Assembly (NCBI GenBank): GCA_022578605.1
Contig: MU394059.1
Span: 496,001 to 560,000 of the forward strand
Source of the DNA: Camillea tinctor
Lineage: Eukaryota; Ascomycota; Sordariomycetes; Xylariales; Xylariaceae
DNA: 64,000 bases
Direction of reading: 5' to 3'
This document shows positions 11,151 to 22,914 of this stretch, in pieces. Position numbers and translations under genes: made by a program. Position 1 is the first letter of the stretch. Each line of letters opens with the position of its first letter. Under the pieces are notes generated by a model. It saw nothing but the letters and a program-made list of their open reading frames with translations, was not told the origin of the DNA and made no database searches.

Positions 11151-11908
11151 TACTCTGTTATTAGATTATACAAATATGTAATAGATTTTGGTATTCACAA
11201 TAATATAGGGGGGAGAAGGGAGGCGATGTGATAGATACCAGTGCATATGAAAAAACAACATATCAGGTATCAAATGTCAAGTTTAAACAGTTTATTATTT
11301 GAAAGTGTTTTTTTTTACGATGAACTTGAATGAGAGATCAAATCAAAAAAAAAAAAAAGGACGAATGAATGGACCCACTAGATATAAATTAGTGGGGTCA
11401 TTAGCCTAACCTTTTGCATAGTTAGTGCCTGGCACCTCCTACTTTTCTTATGTAACCTGAACTAAGTTATAAGCAAATCATCGATTGGTTCTACCTCTCT
11501 ATTCTAATAATATCATGTTGAATTATATACTATTGTTCTGTATTTTCAATAACACCATTTCTCCCCTTCTTTCCTGTTAGAAGAGTCCTAAGGAATCAAT
11601 ATATAAGGGATGATCACAATTATTACACCTCTTTTTTTTCTTTTTTTTTATAAAACATGAAATCATCATCCAATAGATGAGACAGAGATTAAACCCCTGC
11701 TTTCGTGGCTTACAAGTTGAGTCTAGAAAACTTCTAGTAAACCGCTTGCTGGCGCCAGCCGTTTATAATTGCCTAGGATTTGAGGCCGTTCAGCTTCTAG
11801 AAACATGCCACAATGCTTACATTTTCCTTCTTCGCAAAGGCTCACTTCGAGATAACTCAGTTCCTAACACACCTACCTAGCATAAACTTTGTGACTTACA
11901 GCTAAGCT
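11151..11908. other. Divergent spacer between the Rpr2-type gene and the alpha/beta hydrolase
   Basis: AT-rich, with poly-A/poly-T runs near 11310, 11345 and 11630-11650. A 67-codon open frame at 11677-11880 has no recognisable features and is not called. Confidence 0.5.
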
Positions 11909-13029
11909 ATGTTCAACTTCTATCTCAGTTACAAGTATCTCTACTGGAGGAGAAGGCCAACCGGCTTTCCAGCCCCTACTCCTGAAGGCATCGAGCGTAT
12001 CTTCATCCAAACACCTGGCGGCAGGATCGAGATCCTATGTGCTCAGCCGGTGAACCCTCTTTCTAAAACACCCGTAGTATTTGCACATGGTGGGATGGGA
12101 GGTGCCTGGGTTTGGATCCCTTACATGCGCTACCTCGCCGCACGAGGCATCACCTCCTACGCTGTATCCACGCGTGGTCACGGCGAGAGCTGGCACCCTT
12201 CCTTCTTGCGTATGGTATGGGGAGTCACGAAACGAGATCTTGGCGACGATCTCGTGGCAGGGATCAAGGCTGTGGAGGAGAGAGAAGGCAGTCATGTCGT
12301 TCTCGTTGGCCACTCTAGTGGCGGTGGCTTAAGCCAGTTCATCCTAAGCGAAGGCGACGTCCAGGTCAAGGGGCTCGCATTGCTTGGCGCTGTTCCGGGG
12401 AACGGATCGTAAGTACACGGAACTTCCCCTCTAAAAGGAATATCAAAACTTACACGTTATATCGCAGATTTCATGTCTACCGGAATTGGGTAGGTTTTGA
12501 CCCGTGGTTCGCGGTGAGAATGTTCTTCCACGGCTGGCATTCCCACTCACCCCTGTCTCACCCGTATTTATTGAGACGAGTCTTCTTTAGCCAAGACTAT
12601 GCCGAAGACAAGCTGCTGGAGTTCCAAAGCCGTATGAACCGCTACGAGAGTCTTCTTTGGCCCTTTGGCATGATGCTACCTTTCGTCAATGGCAAGAAAC
12701 TGCTCCAGAGTATTCTAGGCTGGGATACTGGCAGCACTAGTCGTAGTCGGATCCTGATTATGGCCGGGACAGAGGATAAAATGATGACCCGCGATGTGCA
12801 GACCGAATCGGCCCGCTTCTACCGTTCTATGTTCTCGGAGTTAGTAAAAGAAAAGAAAATTGAGGCTGAGGACGAGAGGGTCCAAACGACGCAAGGAGAT
12901 AGGGGTTTGGATAATGCTGGTCAAGGCGTTCAGGTGGCTTGGGTGCCCGGCGCGGGCCACCACCTGCAAAACGACACAACGTGGGAGGTTGGTGCAGACA
13001 AACTACTACAGTTCCTACTACAGCTATAG
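11909..13029 (+). CDS. Alpha/beta hydrolase fold protein
   Basis: Two exons, 11909-12408 and 12468-13029, join in frame (GTAAGT donor) to 353 residues. Fold markers are VVFAHGGMGGAWVW (oxyanion-loop HG), SYAVSTRGHGES and VVLVGHSSGGG, where Ser about 136 sits in GxSxG. The likely acid is Asp in ILIMAGTEDKMM, and the catalytic His is in WVPGAGHHLQNDTTWE near the C-terminus. The triad is therefore complete. The family covers lipases, esterases and lactonases; substrate cannot be inferred. The short N-terminal segment (MFNFYLSYKYLYWRRR) is aromatic and basic rather than a cleavable signal. It converges on the Gfo/Idh gene with only 265 bp between stop codons. Confidence 0.9.
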
Positions 13030-13294
13030 TCTGTAGTGTTGAAAGACCCCGTACAGAGTGTATAGTAAGTATAGCACTTGGAAAGATCACTGAATGCATC
13101 TCCCGTCTCCGATCATCCATCATCCAGGGTATAATATTGAATTATCGTTATTATCTGCTGTCTCGCGTACATACCTACATATCTATACACTCCGGATATA
13201 TCCCCATTAAAGAACCAATACGCCCAAATATTCGTATTCAAAGTCCCGACCCCCTAATCCGTATACCGCAGCCGCGTGAAAACCCACACATGAA

Positions 13295-15210
13295 TTACGT
13301 CCGCTGTTCAGCCCTCCTATCCAGCTTCTGTTCGAATTGCTTATCAAATTTCTGTTCAACTCTCCTGTCCGGCTTCAGCTCAGTCTTCTTGTCCGATTTC
13401 ATCTCAGCAGCCTTCTGGTCCGACTTCTGCTCAGGCTTCTCCAGCTTCTCCTCGGTCTTCTTATCCACTTCACTCACGCGCAGCGGCAGCTTTGCCGCCG
13501 TATACGCCATGTCAATCATGCGCATCGTATTGATGGAGTCCTCGCCGCCGAACCACTGACGCGTCTCGCGGCCGCGCACGCGGTTCACAAACTGCTCCAG
13601 CTGGTACCGGTACGTGGCCCAGTACGGCTCGCCCGGCTGCTCGGCGCCCATGTCGCGGAACGTGTACGCCTTGGTAGTCTTGCTCTTCCGCCACGTCTTC
13701 AGCACCGCCACCGCCGGCTGCAGCGCCGCCGCCGGGCCCTCCAGCCGCTGCCGCATCTGGTACTCGTCGTCGACCTCGATCGAGTGCATGTACGTCGGCT
13801 GCACGAACGTCGTGAACTTGACCTTGCGTATCCGCACCACCTCCACCTTGGCCGCGCCGCCGGCGCGCTCCACCTCCGCGCTGATGTCCGCCTCCAGGCC
13901 GCTGTCGTCGGTCACCACCACCGGCCGGTGCACCACGTGCACGTCGGGCGAGATGCGGTCGAGCGGCGCCTTGAAGTCGCCCTCGATCTCGCCGATCCGC
14001 TCGCTGTTGGGACCGTCACCGCCGGGGAACCGGTACCGCGCCTTGAACCACCGGTCGCAGCGCGCGTCCATGGACCCCGGTTCCGTCTTGCACTCGATGC
14101 ACTCCTCGGCCACGCTGCCGAAGACGCGCATTATCGCGGTCGCGGTGTAAAAGCCCAGGTCCACTAGGGTAAAGGAAAAGTCAGTCATCAGAACAGCTCA
14201 CCCAGCTATTTCTCGTCCGAGTCTTCGCAGAGGCAATAAAAGCTTCGCTTGAAGGCGCAAAAAGGGGGTAGGAAAATCACCTACTCAGCGCTCCGCCCGC
14301 AAGCTCATACCGATACCGTATGTCGTCGGCGCCGAGCCGCCACCGGGGCACCCAGAGAGTGGCACGGGCGCTGGCCACGTCGGGCGGCGAGACGAAGGAC
14401 ATGAAGGCCGCCCACGCCGGGTGGAAGACGAAATGAGCGGCCTCGAGGATCACGGGAGGCGTGCGGTGCGGACCCCCCGACGCGAGCAGCGGGCTGCGGA
14501 AGAGCGCCCGCGCCTCCGCGGCGTTGCCCACCGACGGCTTCTCGAGAAGCACGTGTTTGCCCGCCTCGAGCGCACGCAGCGCCCATTTCAAGTGCAGCCC
14601 ATTCGGGAGAGGGATGTAGACGCAGTCTATATTTTGGTTGTCTAGGATGTCTGCGGGTGCGGGGCAGGGGGGGAGTTGGGTAAGTTAGCTTAGGCAGTTT
14701 GGTAGGTAAGTAGGTTGAGTGGTTGGGGAGGGAAAGGTTTAGCCGGTGTTTGGGCATGAACGTCTGTTAGATGCAGATATAAATGCTCATGTATAGAAAT
14801 TCCCCGCATTGGGTAGGCCGGTAAAAGTTGTTGTATCTTACCTTGATACGTGGCCGCCACCTCCGGGATGCCGTGTTTCTGGGCGAAGGCCTTGGCTTTG
14901 CTGGGATCGCGGGCGGCGATGACTTGGACTACGACCTCCGGATGCGACTTGGACGGGACGATGAGGGCCGAGGGCCTGTCAAATTTCATAAGAACAGAAT
15001 ATAGTTAGCCGCCATTGCAACGCCTGTGGATACCTTCCCTACAGCATAGGCATAGTACGCATAAGGTAACGTAGGATCGGATCCGTCCCACACTCACGCT
15101 ATGTCGGCTGCAGAAAGAACACCAAACCGGAGGGGCTTCGGTGACTTGGGAACCTCGGGTGGGTTCGATATCTGCCAGTTGCGGCGCGCCAGGCCGAAAA
15201 GCGCCGTCAT
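13295..15210 (-). CDS. Gfo/Idh/MocA oxidoreductase (dihydrodiol/D-xylose dehydrogenase type) with Lys/Glu-rich tail
   Basis: Four exons, 15098-15210, 14842-14975, 14285-14650 and 13295-14163, give 493 residues. The spliced N-terminus forms the dinucleotide-binding strand LRFGVLSAADIAPSALIVP. It continues with VIAARDPSKAKAFAQKHGIPEV, then NIDCVYIPLPNGLHLKWAL and AGKHVLLEKPSVGNAAEA, where Lys of EKP is the family's catalytic Lys. The C-terminal substrate domain has AGGALMDLGFYTA, YRYQLEQFVNRV and NTMRMIDMAYTAAKLP. This matches fungal NADP-dependent trans-1,2-dihydrobenzene-1,2-diol or D-xylose dehydrogenase-like enzymes; substrate unproved. The last roughly 55 residues after LRVSEVDKK are an imperfect repeat of Lys, Asp, Glu and Gln that the family normally lacks. 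The ATG at 15210 is the only one in frame close to the Rossmann start. Confidence 0.85.
13298..13470 (-). repeat. Imperfect coding repeat, Lys/Asp/Glu/Gln tail
   Basis: The C-terminus of the dehydrogenase is built of related short units such as EKPEQKSDQK, ELKPDRRVEQKFDK and EQKLDRRAEQ. On the + strand this appears as repeated TTCTGxTC and GTCCGxCTTC blocks. It looks like a degenerated in-frame minisatellite. Confidence 0.6.
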
Positions 15211-18026
15211 TCTTTGGAGAAGGGTTATTCGGACACTCGGGCAAAAAGTCAATATGGTAACATTCAACTCCAAAGGAGTTTGAGCGGTGTCGAAGACGTG
15301 GCGACCCAAGCAAGAAAAAAATTATGAAAGGGGGGTTTATATTTCCCATCGGTTCATCGAATGCCGGTATTAGCTGAGAACCCCTGCTGGTCTGGTGAAC
15401 CCCCTTGTGAGGCTAACAGTTTTACTTCGAGAAAGGCTTGGCACATTTGCAGCGACGAGGCGTCTTTTCCGCCTTCTAGATCTTCACGTCGACCTTTCAG
15501 CTTCTATATGATGTCCAATCGGGAGGTTTGCTTTTCTTCTTCTTGATGCTCCTTCTCGTCATAAGGTGGATAACCTTTGTGTCTCTATTATATAATTTGT
15601 TCACCCTTCCGTCTCCTAGCTTCAAGCCTCTCATGCCGCCGGTTTCAATGGCGTTTCCTATCATCCTGGTGGGTCGTGCTAGTGGCATGGCTCGGACATC
15701 GACCCCAAGACTATTTTCAAAAACCTGCTGTATAGTCTTGTAATATAGGGGCTAAGCCTATCTCGCTTATCTCTGACGTGGGTAGCTGTTCTAAAACTTC
15801 AAAAACAGACCATGTAGTTGCCACTGGTTACTGGCTTGTGTACTTTATAGGACTGGGGGAGAAGCAAAGAAGAAAGAAGAAAGAAATGATCCGCAGTACC
15901 CAGTGCAATATAGATGATATCCTAGGTACACTATTTTTTATATGATATGATGCTAAAACGTGCTACGTAAGCTTGCCCAAATCGTACAACATGATAAGCT
16001 ACGTATGTGAAATCTAAGACTTCTTGATTGCCTGTGGCATGGAAAGAAAGTATTATTGAGCATACAAACCAATAGAGGAAAACGGAGAGTAGATGTCTAC
16101 ATCTGCAATAATTGGTTTATACTACAAAATAAATAAACAATTTATAGCAACATTTATAGATTTGCTTTCTTATTTGTAGCTTAGATTCCGCGATCTGGAT
16201 ATAGCAGCAAAGGACAGATAGACATGGCGCAACCCTAAGATCTCAACCGTAGGACTTGCCTTAAATGAATAGACCGGATATGACCGCAGTTGTATGGGGG
16301 GAAAGACCTAATGAGCTCAGTTCTGAAATGAACTTTCAATTTGTAAATATCCTCCGAGCATAAAGTCGGAGATTTTCCAGCATGGTGAACATTGCATTGT
16401 CACTCCATATGCAATGCTTTTATGCTGTGCATGTTTCTTAGTAAGTATTTCAACATAACTCAACTATCTATCTACACATGAAATACAATTAATCACCATA
16501 TCATTTCTGGAGAACGCTTTAGGCAAACCAAGTCATCATATATTGACATGTCGACAAATATTTCTTCAGTAGGACTAGGAAATATAGATCTGTCGTAACA
16601 TCCGGCGAAGAGAGTCGGGAACTGAGTGAGAATCAGTATACATCTTTTACCCACGTAGATATAGAATAAAGTCGTCTGTATTTTTACAATATTGAAGGTG
16701 AAATACCAATGGTAGTCGTATTTATAGTCCTTTGTGCAACGTGATTATATAAGACTATACAGGGGCCTTGTGGTATATTGATAATATTTGTATGTTCATG
16801 ACAACCGGAAGAACAATCGGGTATTAGTTGGTAAGGGGCGAATTTGATGCTAGAGAGTCCTAAGAGATGCCCGTAACGTCGTTTGCATCAATACATCTAC
16901 TGTCAGGAGTGATAGACTATTAGGTATATAGGACAAGGAGAGTATTGCTAGTGATAAATAACAATAGTATAGGTACTTGCAGTTCGAATTTGACACACAC
17001 CAACAACATAATTACCAAACTCACTACTTAGCCAACAACTATATCTACTATGGGGATAAAGTAAAAGAGGACCAACTTAAACCGTCTATGTGTATAGCAA
17101 AAAGCTTTATGAAGGTGGCAACCCGTAATTCCTCTCACCCCTGCGCTGAAGGGGCGGACGGGGCACTCTATTTGCTAATTTATAATTTTGAATGGAAGTG
17201 AACGGACGCGTTCAGGTTTAAATTACAACAATATTATTTAGGCCGAGGCAGTTCAGATATGCAATTTGAAATTATCATCACATGGTTCAACAGTATTAGA
17301 ACGATTCGTGCGTGTAGGAAACTGGAAAGCATGAGTAAGTTAGGAGACGATAACTAGAGAACTAAAGACTTTTCGAAGACTCAGACCTGGAAGTATAACA
17401 GTTACCAACAGAGAAACCTATTCATTTATATACGCTTATAGCCACAATGTCTATTGCACTATCTTACCCAGTACTACATATCAACTGTATAAAAAGTTTG
17501 AAGACGAACATTATAAAAGCTAGAAGTTGGGTAACACCCAACTTGTTAGTCCGGATCTATATGGACCATCAGAGCACAGTAGCAAATAGAATCAAATCTG
17601 AAACAAAAACATTTCAATTGCTTAGAAGAACAAGTCACAATGCATTAAGATAGGCAGTATTTTGATTTTTCTTGTATTAAATCACGGCTTCAGACATACT
17701 TTTGTGTGAAAAGAAACAACTATAGAAGAATAATATTCATCGACATATTACATGCAATATAACATAAGCACATCACACTAAAACTCATAATAGGTAATAA
17801 AAAAGCTTCACAGCTCCGTATTGGCCTGACTGCTGAATAAGGATTGTACAGGTTCAGCGTCGCGCGCTGGGGATGGTGAAAATGCTAAAGGAATCCAAGC
17901 ATCCAGTCATGAGCGTGCACATCCAGTCCAATTCTCTCTCCCTCTCCTCCACACAACTCCAACAATTATTATTAGGGTTCAATCATCACAAGGAAGGCTT
18001 GACGCTGCTGTTGATGGATTGATGCT
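15211..18026. other. 2.8-kb AT-rich spacer
   Basis: No gene supported. Open frames at 15361-15743, 16977-17201 and 17447-17653 are short and lack recognisable motifs. From about 15900 to 17800 the sequence is AT-rich and low in coding signal, which suggests decayed or non-coding DNA. Confidence 0.6.
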
Positions 18027-18739
18027 TTATAGCAGGGCACCGACAATGCCGAGAAGGGTGGCAAGGAGGCCGCTGAGGAGGCCGTCGAGCTCGGCAGTGA
18101 TGCTGAGGATCTGGGTGATCTCGATGGTCTGGGTACCAGACTGGGCAGCAACACTGTGGCCGAAAGGAACAACAAGGGTCTGGACAGGCTTGATGGCACC
18201 GAGGACGAGCTGCAGCTCGGGCTGGAGAATCTTGACGAGGTCTGGTGTGTTGTTAGTATGTGCGGGAACAATTGCAGCTGTAGCAGAGAACTTACCCTGG
18301 GTGAGCTGGCCAGTGATGACACCAACAACGTTGACAACCTTCTGGACAATGAGGAGGACGTGCTGAAGGAGACCGGGCAAGTTAAGGAGCTCAGCAGTGA
18401 TCAGGGGCAGCTGAAGAGACAGGACAGGGTTGAGGTCGCCGAGGAGGATGTTGATCTGGACGGAGAGGTCCTTGAGAGCGATCCGGAGAACATCGACATC
18501 CTGGGTGGTGGAGACAACGGTGGCTGAAGAGTTGTTAGTAGATGGAAAAGATAGAGATGGATTATGGGCCACATACTGATCTCGGTGATCTTCTGAACAA
18601 CAGTGGTCTCAACAGTAGTGACCTGCTGGGTAGCCTGCTGGACGACGACAACGTCGCGGCTGTCGACCTGAGGAGCGGCCGGGGCAGCGAAGGCAGTGCC
18701 GAGGGAGAGGGCGGCGAGAGCAAAGCTGGAGAACTTCAT
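18027..18739 (-). CDS. Small secreted protein with amphipathic helices, function unknown
   Basis: Exons 18577-18739, 18296-18523 and 18027-18241 give 201 residues. Both introns carry a perfect TACTAAC branch point and close the frame. The N-terminus MKFSSFALAALSLGTAFAAP is a clear signal peptide with an Ala-x-Ala cleavage region. The mature protein is short of charge and rich in Leu, Val, Ile, Thr and Gln, with helices such as DVLRIALKDLSVQINILLGD and LLQHVLLIVQKVVNVVGVI. There are no Cys residues and no catalytic motif. It could be a wall-associated or surface-binding protein; I do not recognise the family. Its upstream region is long (3.4 kb to the next gene), leaving room for complex regulation. 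Confidence 0.82.
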
Positions 18740-21700
18740 TTTGATTATTAGGGTGTCTAGTCTGAGACGATATTATTAAATAAGGCAAGTGGCTGGGCTG
18801 ATAAGCACAGATCAAAGAATGACTGAGTTGGTAGATGTAGAGAGAGAATGACTTAGTGTAGCACACTTGATTAAGATCGTAGACCGGATGAGGAGGGAAA
18901 GAGAAGTTGTCGATGGAAGGACTGAAGACAGCACATATATAGACTTTCGAACTGGGCCCCTGAGTCTTTGGATATCCTACAGACAGGTCTTGGCAAGCAT
19001 TGGCTCCATTCTTCCCTCATTGTCGTCTGTTCTCTCGCAAAGCTTTCCATGTCGTCAATGAGCCAGGGACCCGAATGGCGATGGACACTTTCCCCCTAAC
19101 ACCATACCTTCCCTGTGCTTGGGTACCCAGCGCTGAGGTTAGTATCGATGCTTGGCCGCATGGATGAGCGTTGAACAATGGATCCAGAGCCCACGGCACA
19201 TGGCGGTCCTCATTGAATCAGCTCGAAGTGTTGAAGTTCATTTCTCATTTAGGTTTGAGTGGATCATCCTGTCCTTCGTGGTGGTTTGGTACCCCAGGGT
19301 CTGCCCCTCCTTTCTGACCACCCCTGCTTGATTATATCCAACGTTAGGAGGCTGATCGCAATATCACAGCTGTAGGAGGCCGGATTCCTCTTCATCCAGG
19401 TTCCTCCAGCCCTGCGCGAACCTTATTGCTAGTGCACCATACATAGTGTCAACCAACACATAGGTACATGGTGTGAGTCGTTAGTGGCAACGGTGATGGG
19501 TCGACGACGAGGAAAAGATTTTGCATCCTCACTCACAGCAGTCTACGCCAAACAGCTGCTAAATCTTTTGGATTTGCCATTAGTCGGTCGGGAGTATCAT
19601 GTAAATATTTACTCCACGAGCCCGCCTGAGACTAAGCATCGCCAACTAAGGTTCTACACACTACATACACATGTCGGGACTTGTAGTTGCTCCCCGACTA
19701 AGCTATTGGTCTTGAGGTACCTAACTCTGGTACCATCGAGGCTAACTCATCTGCTCATCTTCGAATCTCTATAGAACTAATTTGCTATGATTGAACAAAA
19801 AGCTATGATGTCAAAAATTCGATCTTATCTTGAGTGAAGCTTATGAGGGATAATAACCAGGGTAAGTCGATCATCACTTGTTCATATTGACACAAGGGGA
19901 ACTTGAAATGCGCTTCTAGCTATTCTGGTAACAGAGAAAAACGTGGTGGCCCAGGGGTCAGTGTTCCCATAAAAAGATTTAGCGAATTTTCCTGAGTTAC
20001 ATCCTCTGTTTACCTACCCTTGACCGTGCCTGTGTCTGTGTCTGTGCCAGTGCCATGTAAGTAGGTTATGTGTGTATCCGCTTCTTTGCGGGGATGTCAA
20101 ACGCCCAACTCAATAGGTAATTGGAGGATGGAGAAAGACGTACGCATACAGAAGAATAGGTAGCGTAGTCAAGACCAGCCAACGAACAGCTATTGAACTC
20201 AGCTATCCGCAGTGACAGATGGTTTGTCTCGGTGCCAATAGACTCTGCGTAGTATTCTTGGGCCGCTTCTCCACTACCAGAAAGTGTGTACAGCAGGTTC
20301 GCAAAGGGCCGAAGGAAAAAAAAGGATGGCAACCAGACAACCAAGAGAACAAAGACAACCCTGTTGCGGTGTGGACTGCGGCAAGACCGAAAACGCAAAC
20401 GAAATGATACGATTAGCAGGGCCGGGAGAAACAGGAGGATTGCCATTCTCTAATGTTCAGCACTGACACCAAAAGTAGTAATTACACGCAGACAGGTAAC
20501 TTTCAGCTATGGAGTAATGAAAACAGAGCGACTGATGATCTGCAGGCACTTATCTCGAGAGACTTCAGCAATCGGTAAGAAAAATTGGCAGCTTACTTCT
20601 GCTAGATACCCGAGGCGCCACCGATCCCGTTGACTTGCATCGAGGACTGTGAAGGCTCTAAGAGACTTTCCCATGGAAAACTTCGAACAACCGTCCGCCC
20701 TTTTCGAGGAACCATGGGAACCAGAGAATATGGATATGCGGAATCTTATCCGCGGCTCTCACTGACTCTGTGCTGAAGGGGGTAGAGGGGAAGCGGCTGA
20801 GAATCTAGCGAGGCGATGTGGCGGTATAATGTGCACGGTCTTCAAAAAAGGGTCTAGAAAAATTCCACCATCTGTTTCCTCGTTCACCGCTGAGGGTTCG
20901 TCAGGACTCATCTACGTCATTTCTATTCCATCTGTAAATTCGAGGCTTGGGCTATGACGTTTACCACCCAACCCAGATCATCTAATGGCACCGCAGAGAT
21001 ATAATGGTTTTGCTAATAATGCTACTACCTAGGCCTACCGCTAACATTGGCTTTCAAATTAGTTCACCGCACTAAGTCTTTGCGGTCTCTTCCCGTCGGT
21101 CGTCGGCCGTGTACCGGAGAACCTGGCTCGAAATCACATCTCCACAAGAACCAAAGTTGCCGATCTTATGTAGACATGGCCCCCACGGCCGATTTCATCC
21201 CTTTGACAATCCTGACAGGGGCGCAGGGGGCGTTACCCCCTGGCAACGTCTCACCACCGTAACCGTTGACTTGGGAAATTGGTTGTCTACCTAAAGTGCT
21301 CCTTAACGTTAACTTAGTGTATACACAGCTCAGGCCTCGGTCATGGGGGTCGATATTCTAGAAAATAAAGATAAGCCCAGCGAATATCAAGAGAATGAGA
21401 CCGTGTGTAAATAAAGTGACTGCATATGTGGCTCCCAGATTACAGATTGTCCGTGATCCCTCACCTCATATTGGTACCTAACATCGTCATCTTCCTAGAG
21501 CTACATAGTAATCTAATCTTAAACCTTGACAACTTTGCTTTTCATTGTTAGGATCGCAGCCAATTTTCATATCTCATCTCGCAAAGAAGATAGATCTCTT
21601 CCTATCTACCATCCTAATAGCAAGACATCCTGGAATCTGACCTCATCTTTAAGATTATAATGTTGAGACCCCTGTTCTCTTAGGTCACTGGAAAATGCCC

Positions 21701-22173
21701 TTTAAATATCCTCCCGTCGCTTCTTGACGTCCCCCTCCCCGTGAAACCATGTTGTACTGTTGAACCCGCTCGTTACATCTGATTGCTGTCGCTCAGACGA
21801 CTTTACTAGTCACAGGAGGTTGGCCTAGTGCAAAAACTCCGTTGCTCGATGTCCCGGTTTCTATAGCCGTGGGAATTTAAACGGATTTACCATCAACCTA
21901 CGGCGTCCGGAGTACCGCGAGCGTCCGGTGTGAGTCAGCAGATGTATCTTTATATACTCTGTCCAGTCTGAAGAGACTGGATTAGAGAGCAGAGACATGC
22001 ATCAATGCTTATAAATGCTGCGGTATTACAAATCGACGGTGAATCTTATAGACCGACAGAGCACCTTGCGATGAAGTTGAAAATGTTCAGGTTCGCCGGT
22101 TTTGAGGATGGAAATTTGGCAATGAACAGGGCTACTGGCAGGGGAATCAGTTGAATTGTGAATCTAGAAGAAC
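18740..22173. other. 3.4-kb spacer between the secreted-protein gene and an SDR
   Basis: No gene supported. A 126-codon frame on the minus strand (20066-20446) opens with a hydrophobic, Arg-containing stretch but shows no family resemblance. A 96-codon + frame (19484-19774) is also unsupported. Confidence 0.55.
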
Positions 22174-22914
22174 ATGGCGTCTCAAACTACGATCGCCCTA
22201 ATCACTGGTGCAAACGGCGGCATTGGCAAGGCCATCGCGACGATACTAGCTGAAAGACATGGCTATCACGTTATTATTGGGTCGAGAAACGAGAAAAACG
22301 GTATCGATGCTCTTAATGAACTCAAGGATCGCGGCCTCTCTGCCTCTGCCGTCCAACTCGACCTTACATCAGACGAGTCGATCTACGCCGCTGTCGAGAA
22401 AATTAAGAAAGAGTACGGCCGGCTCGATGTCCTGGTACACAACGCGGCTGTAAACTTGGAGAATTTGGGTGATCACGCGGACCTCTCTACTCGGGAGCTT
22501 TACACTCGGACGCTACAAGCCAACGTAGTAGGGCCGGCGATTCTGACCGACCTCTGCCTCCCGTTACTTGAGCGCGCGGACGTGCCGCGCATCGTCTTCG
22601 TCTCGTCCCGGCAGGGCTCGATGCAACATAACCTAGACCGAAGCTTCCCCACGTACGGCGTACCCATGCCGGCCTACAAAGCTAGCAAGGCGGGACTTAA
22701 CGCCCTTGCTATTTCATACATGACCAAGCTTGAGTCTGTAGGAGGCATGGTTAATGTCGTTTGCCCGGGCTTTGTCAGCACGAAGATGGCCGGGTTCGAC
22801 CCTCAAGGGCGGCCTCCTGAGGTGGCCGCGGAGAAGGTTGTCGAGATAGCAACATTGGCAAAGGGGGGCCCCACGGGAATTTTTGTTGATGCCGATGGCC
22901 CCGTGCCTTGGTGA
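22174..22914 (+). CDS. Short-chain dehydrogenase/reductase
   Basis: A single-exon frame of 246 residues from the ATG at 22174. Classical SDR signatures are complete: the glycine motif TGANGGIG (11-18), HNAA (89-92, the usual NNAG position), VSSRQ with Ser 144/145, and the catalytic YKASK (Tyr168, Lys172). PGFVSTKMAG follows in the cofactor/substrate lid. Arg38 after the second strand (IIGSRNEKNG) suggests NADPH preference, as in carbonyl-reductase-like members. Substrate is unknown. It is isolated by long spacers on both sides, so no cluster partner is evident apart from the decayed SDR about 2.4 kb downstream, which belongs to a different SDR subgroup. Confidence 0.92.
   Translation: MASQTTIALITGANGGIGKAIATILAERHGYHVIIGSRNEKNGIDALNELKDRGLSASAVQLDLTSDESIYAAVEKIKKEYGRLDVLVHNAAVNLENLGDHADLSTRELYTRTLQANVVGPAILTDLCLPLLERADVPRIVFVSSRQGSMQHNLDRSFPTYGVPMPAYKASKAGLNALAISYMTKLESVGGMVNVVCPGFVSTKMAGFDPQGRPPEVAAEKVVEIATLAKGGPTGIFVDADGPVPW

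Noticed and set aside
13337..14167. 276-codon + strand frame opposite the Gfo/Idh gene
   Set aside because: Arg/Leu/His-rich shadow of the conserved minus-strand exon; no homology recognised.
16977..17653. Two short + strand frames in AT-rich DNA
   Set aside because: Lengths are within chance expectation, and composition reflects the AT-rich background.
20066..20446. 126-codon minus frame with a hydrophobic N-terminus
   Set aside because: No cleavable-signal pattern followed by a stable domain, no family resemblance, isolated in a long spacer.
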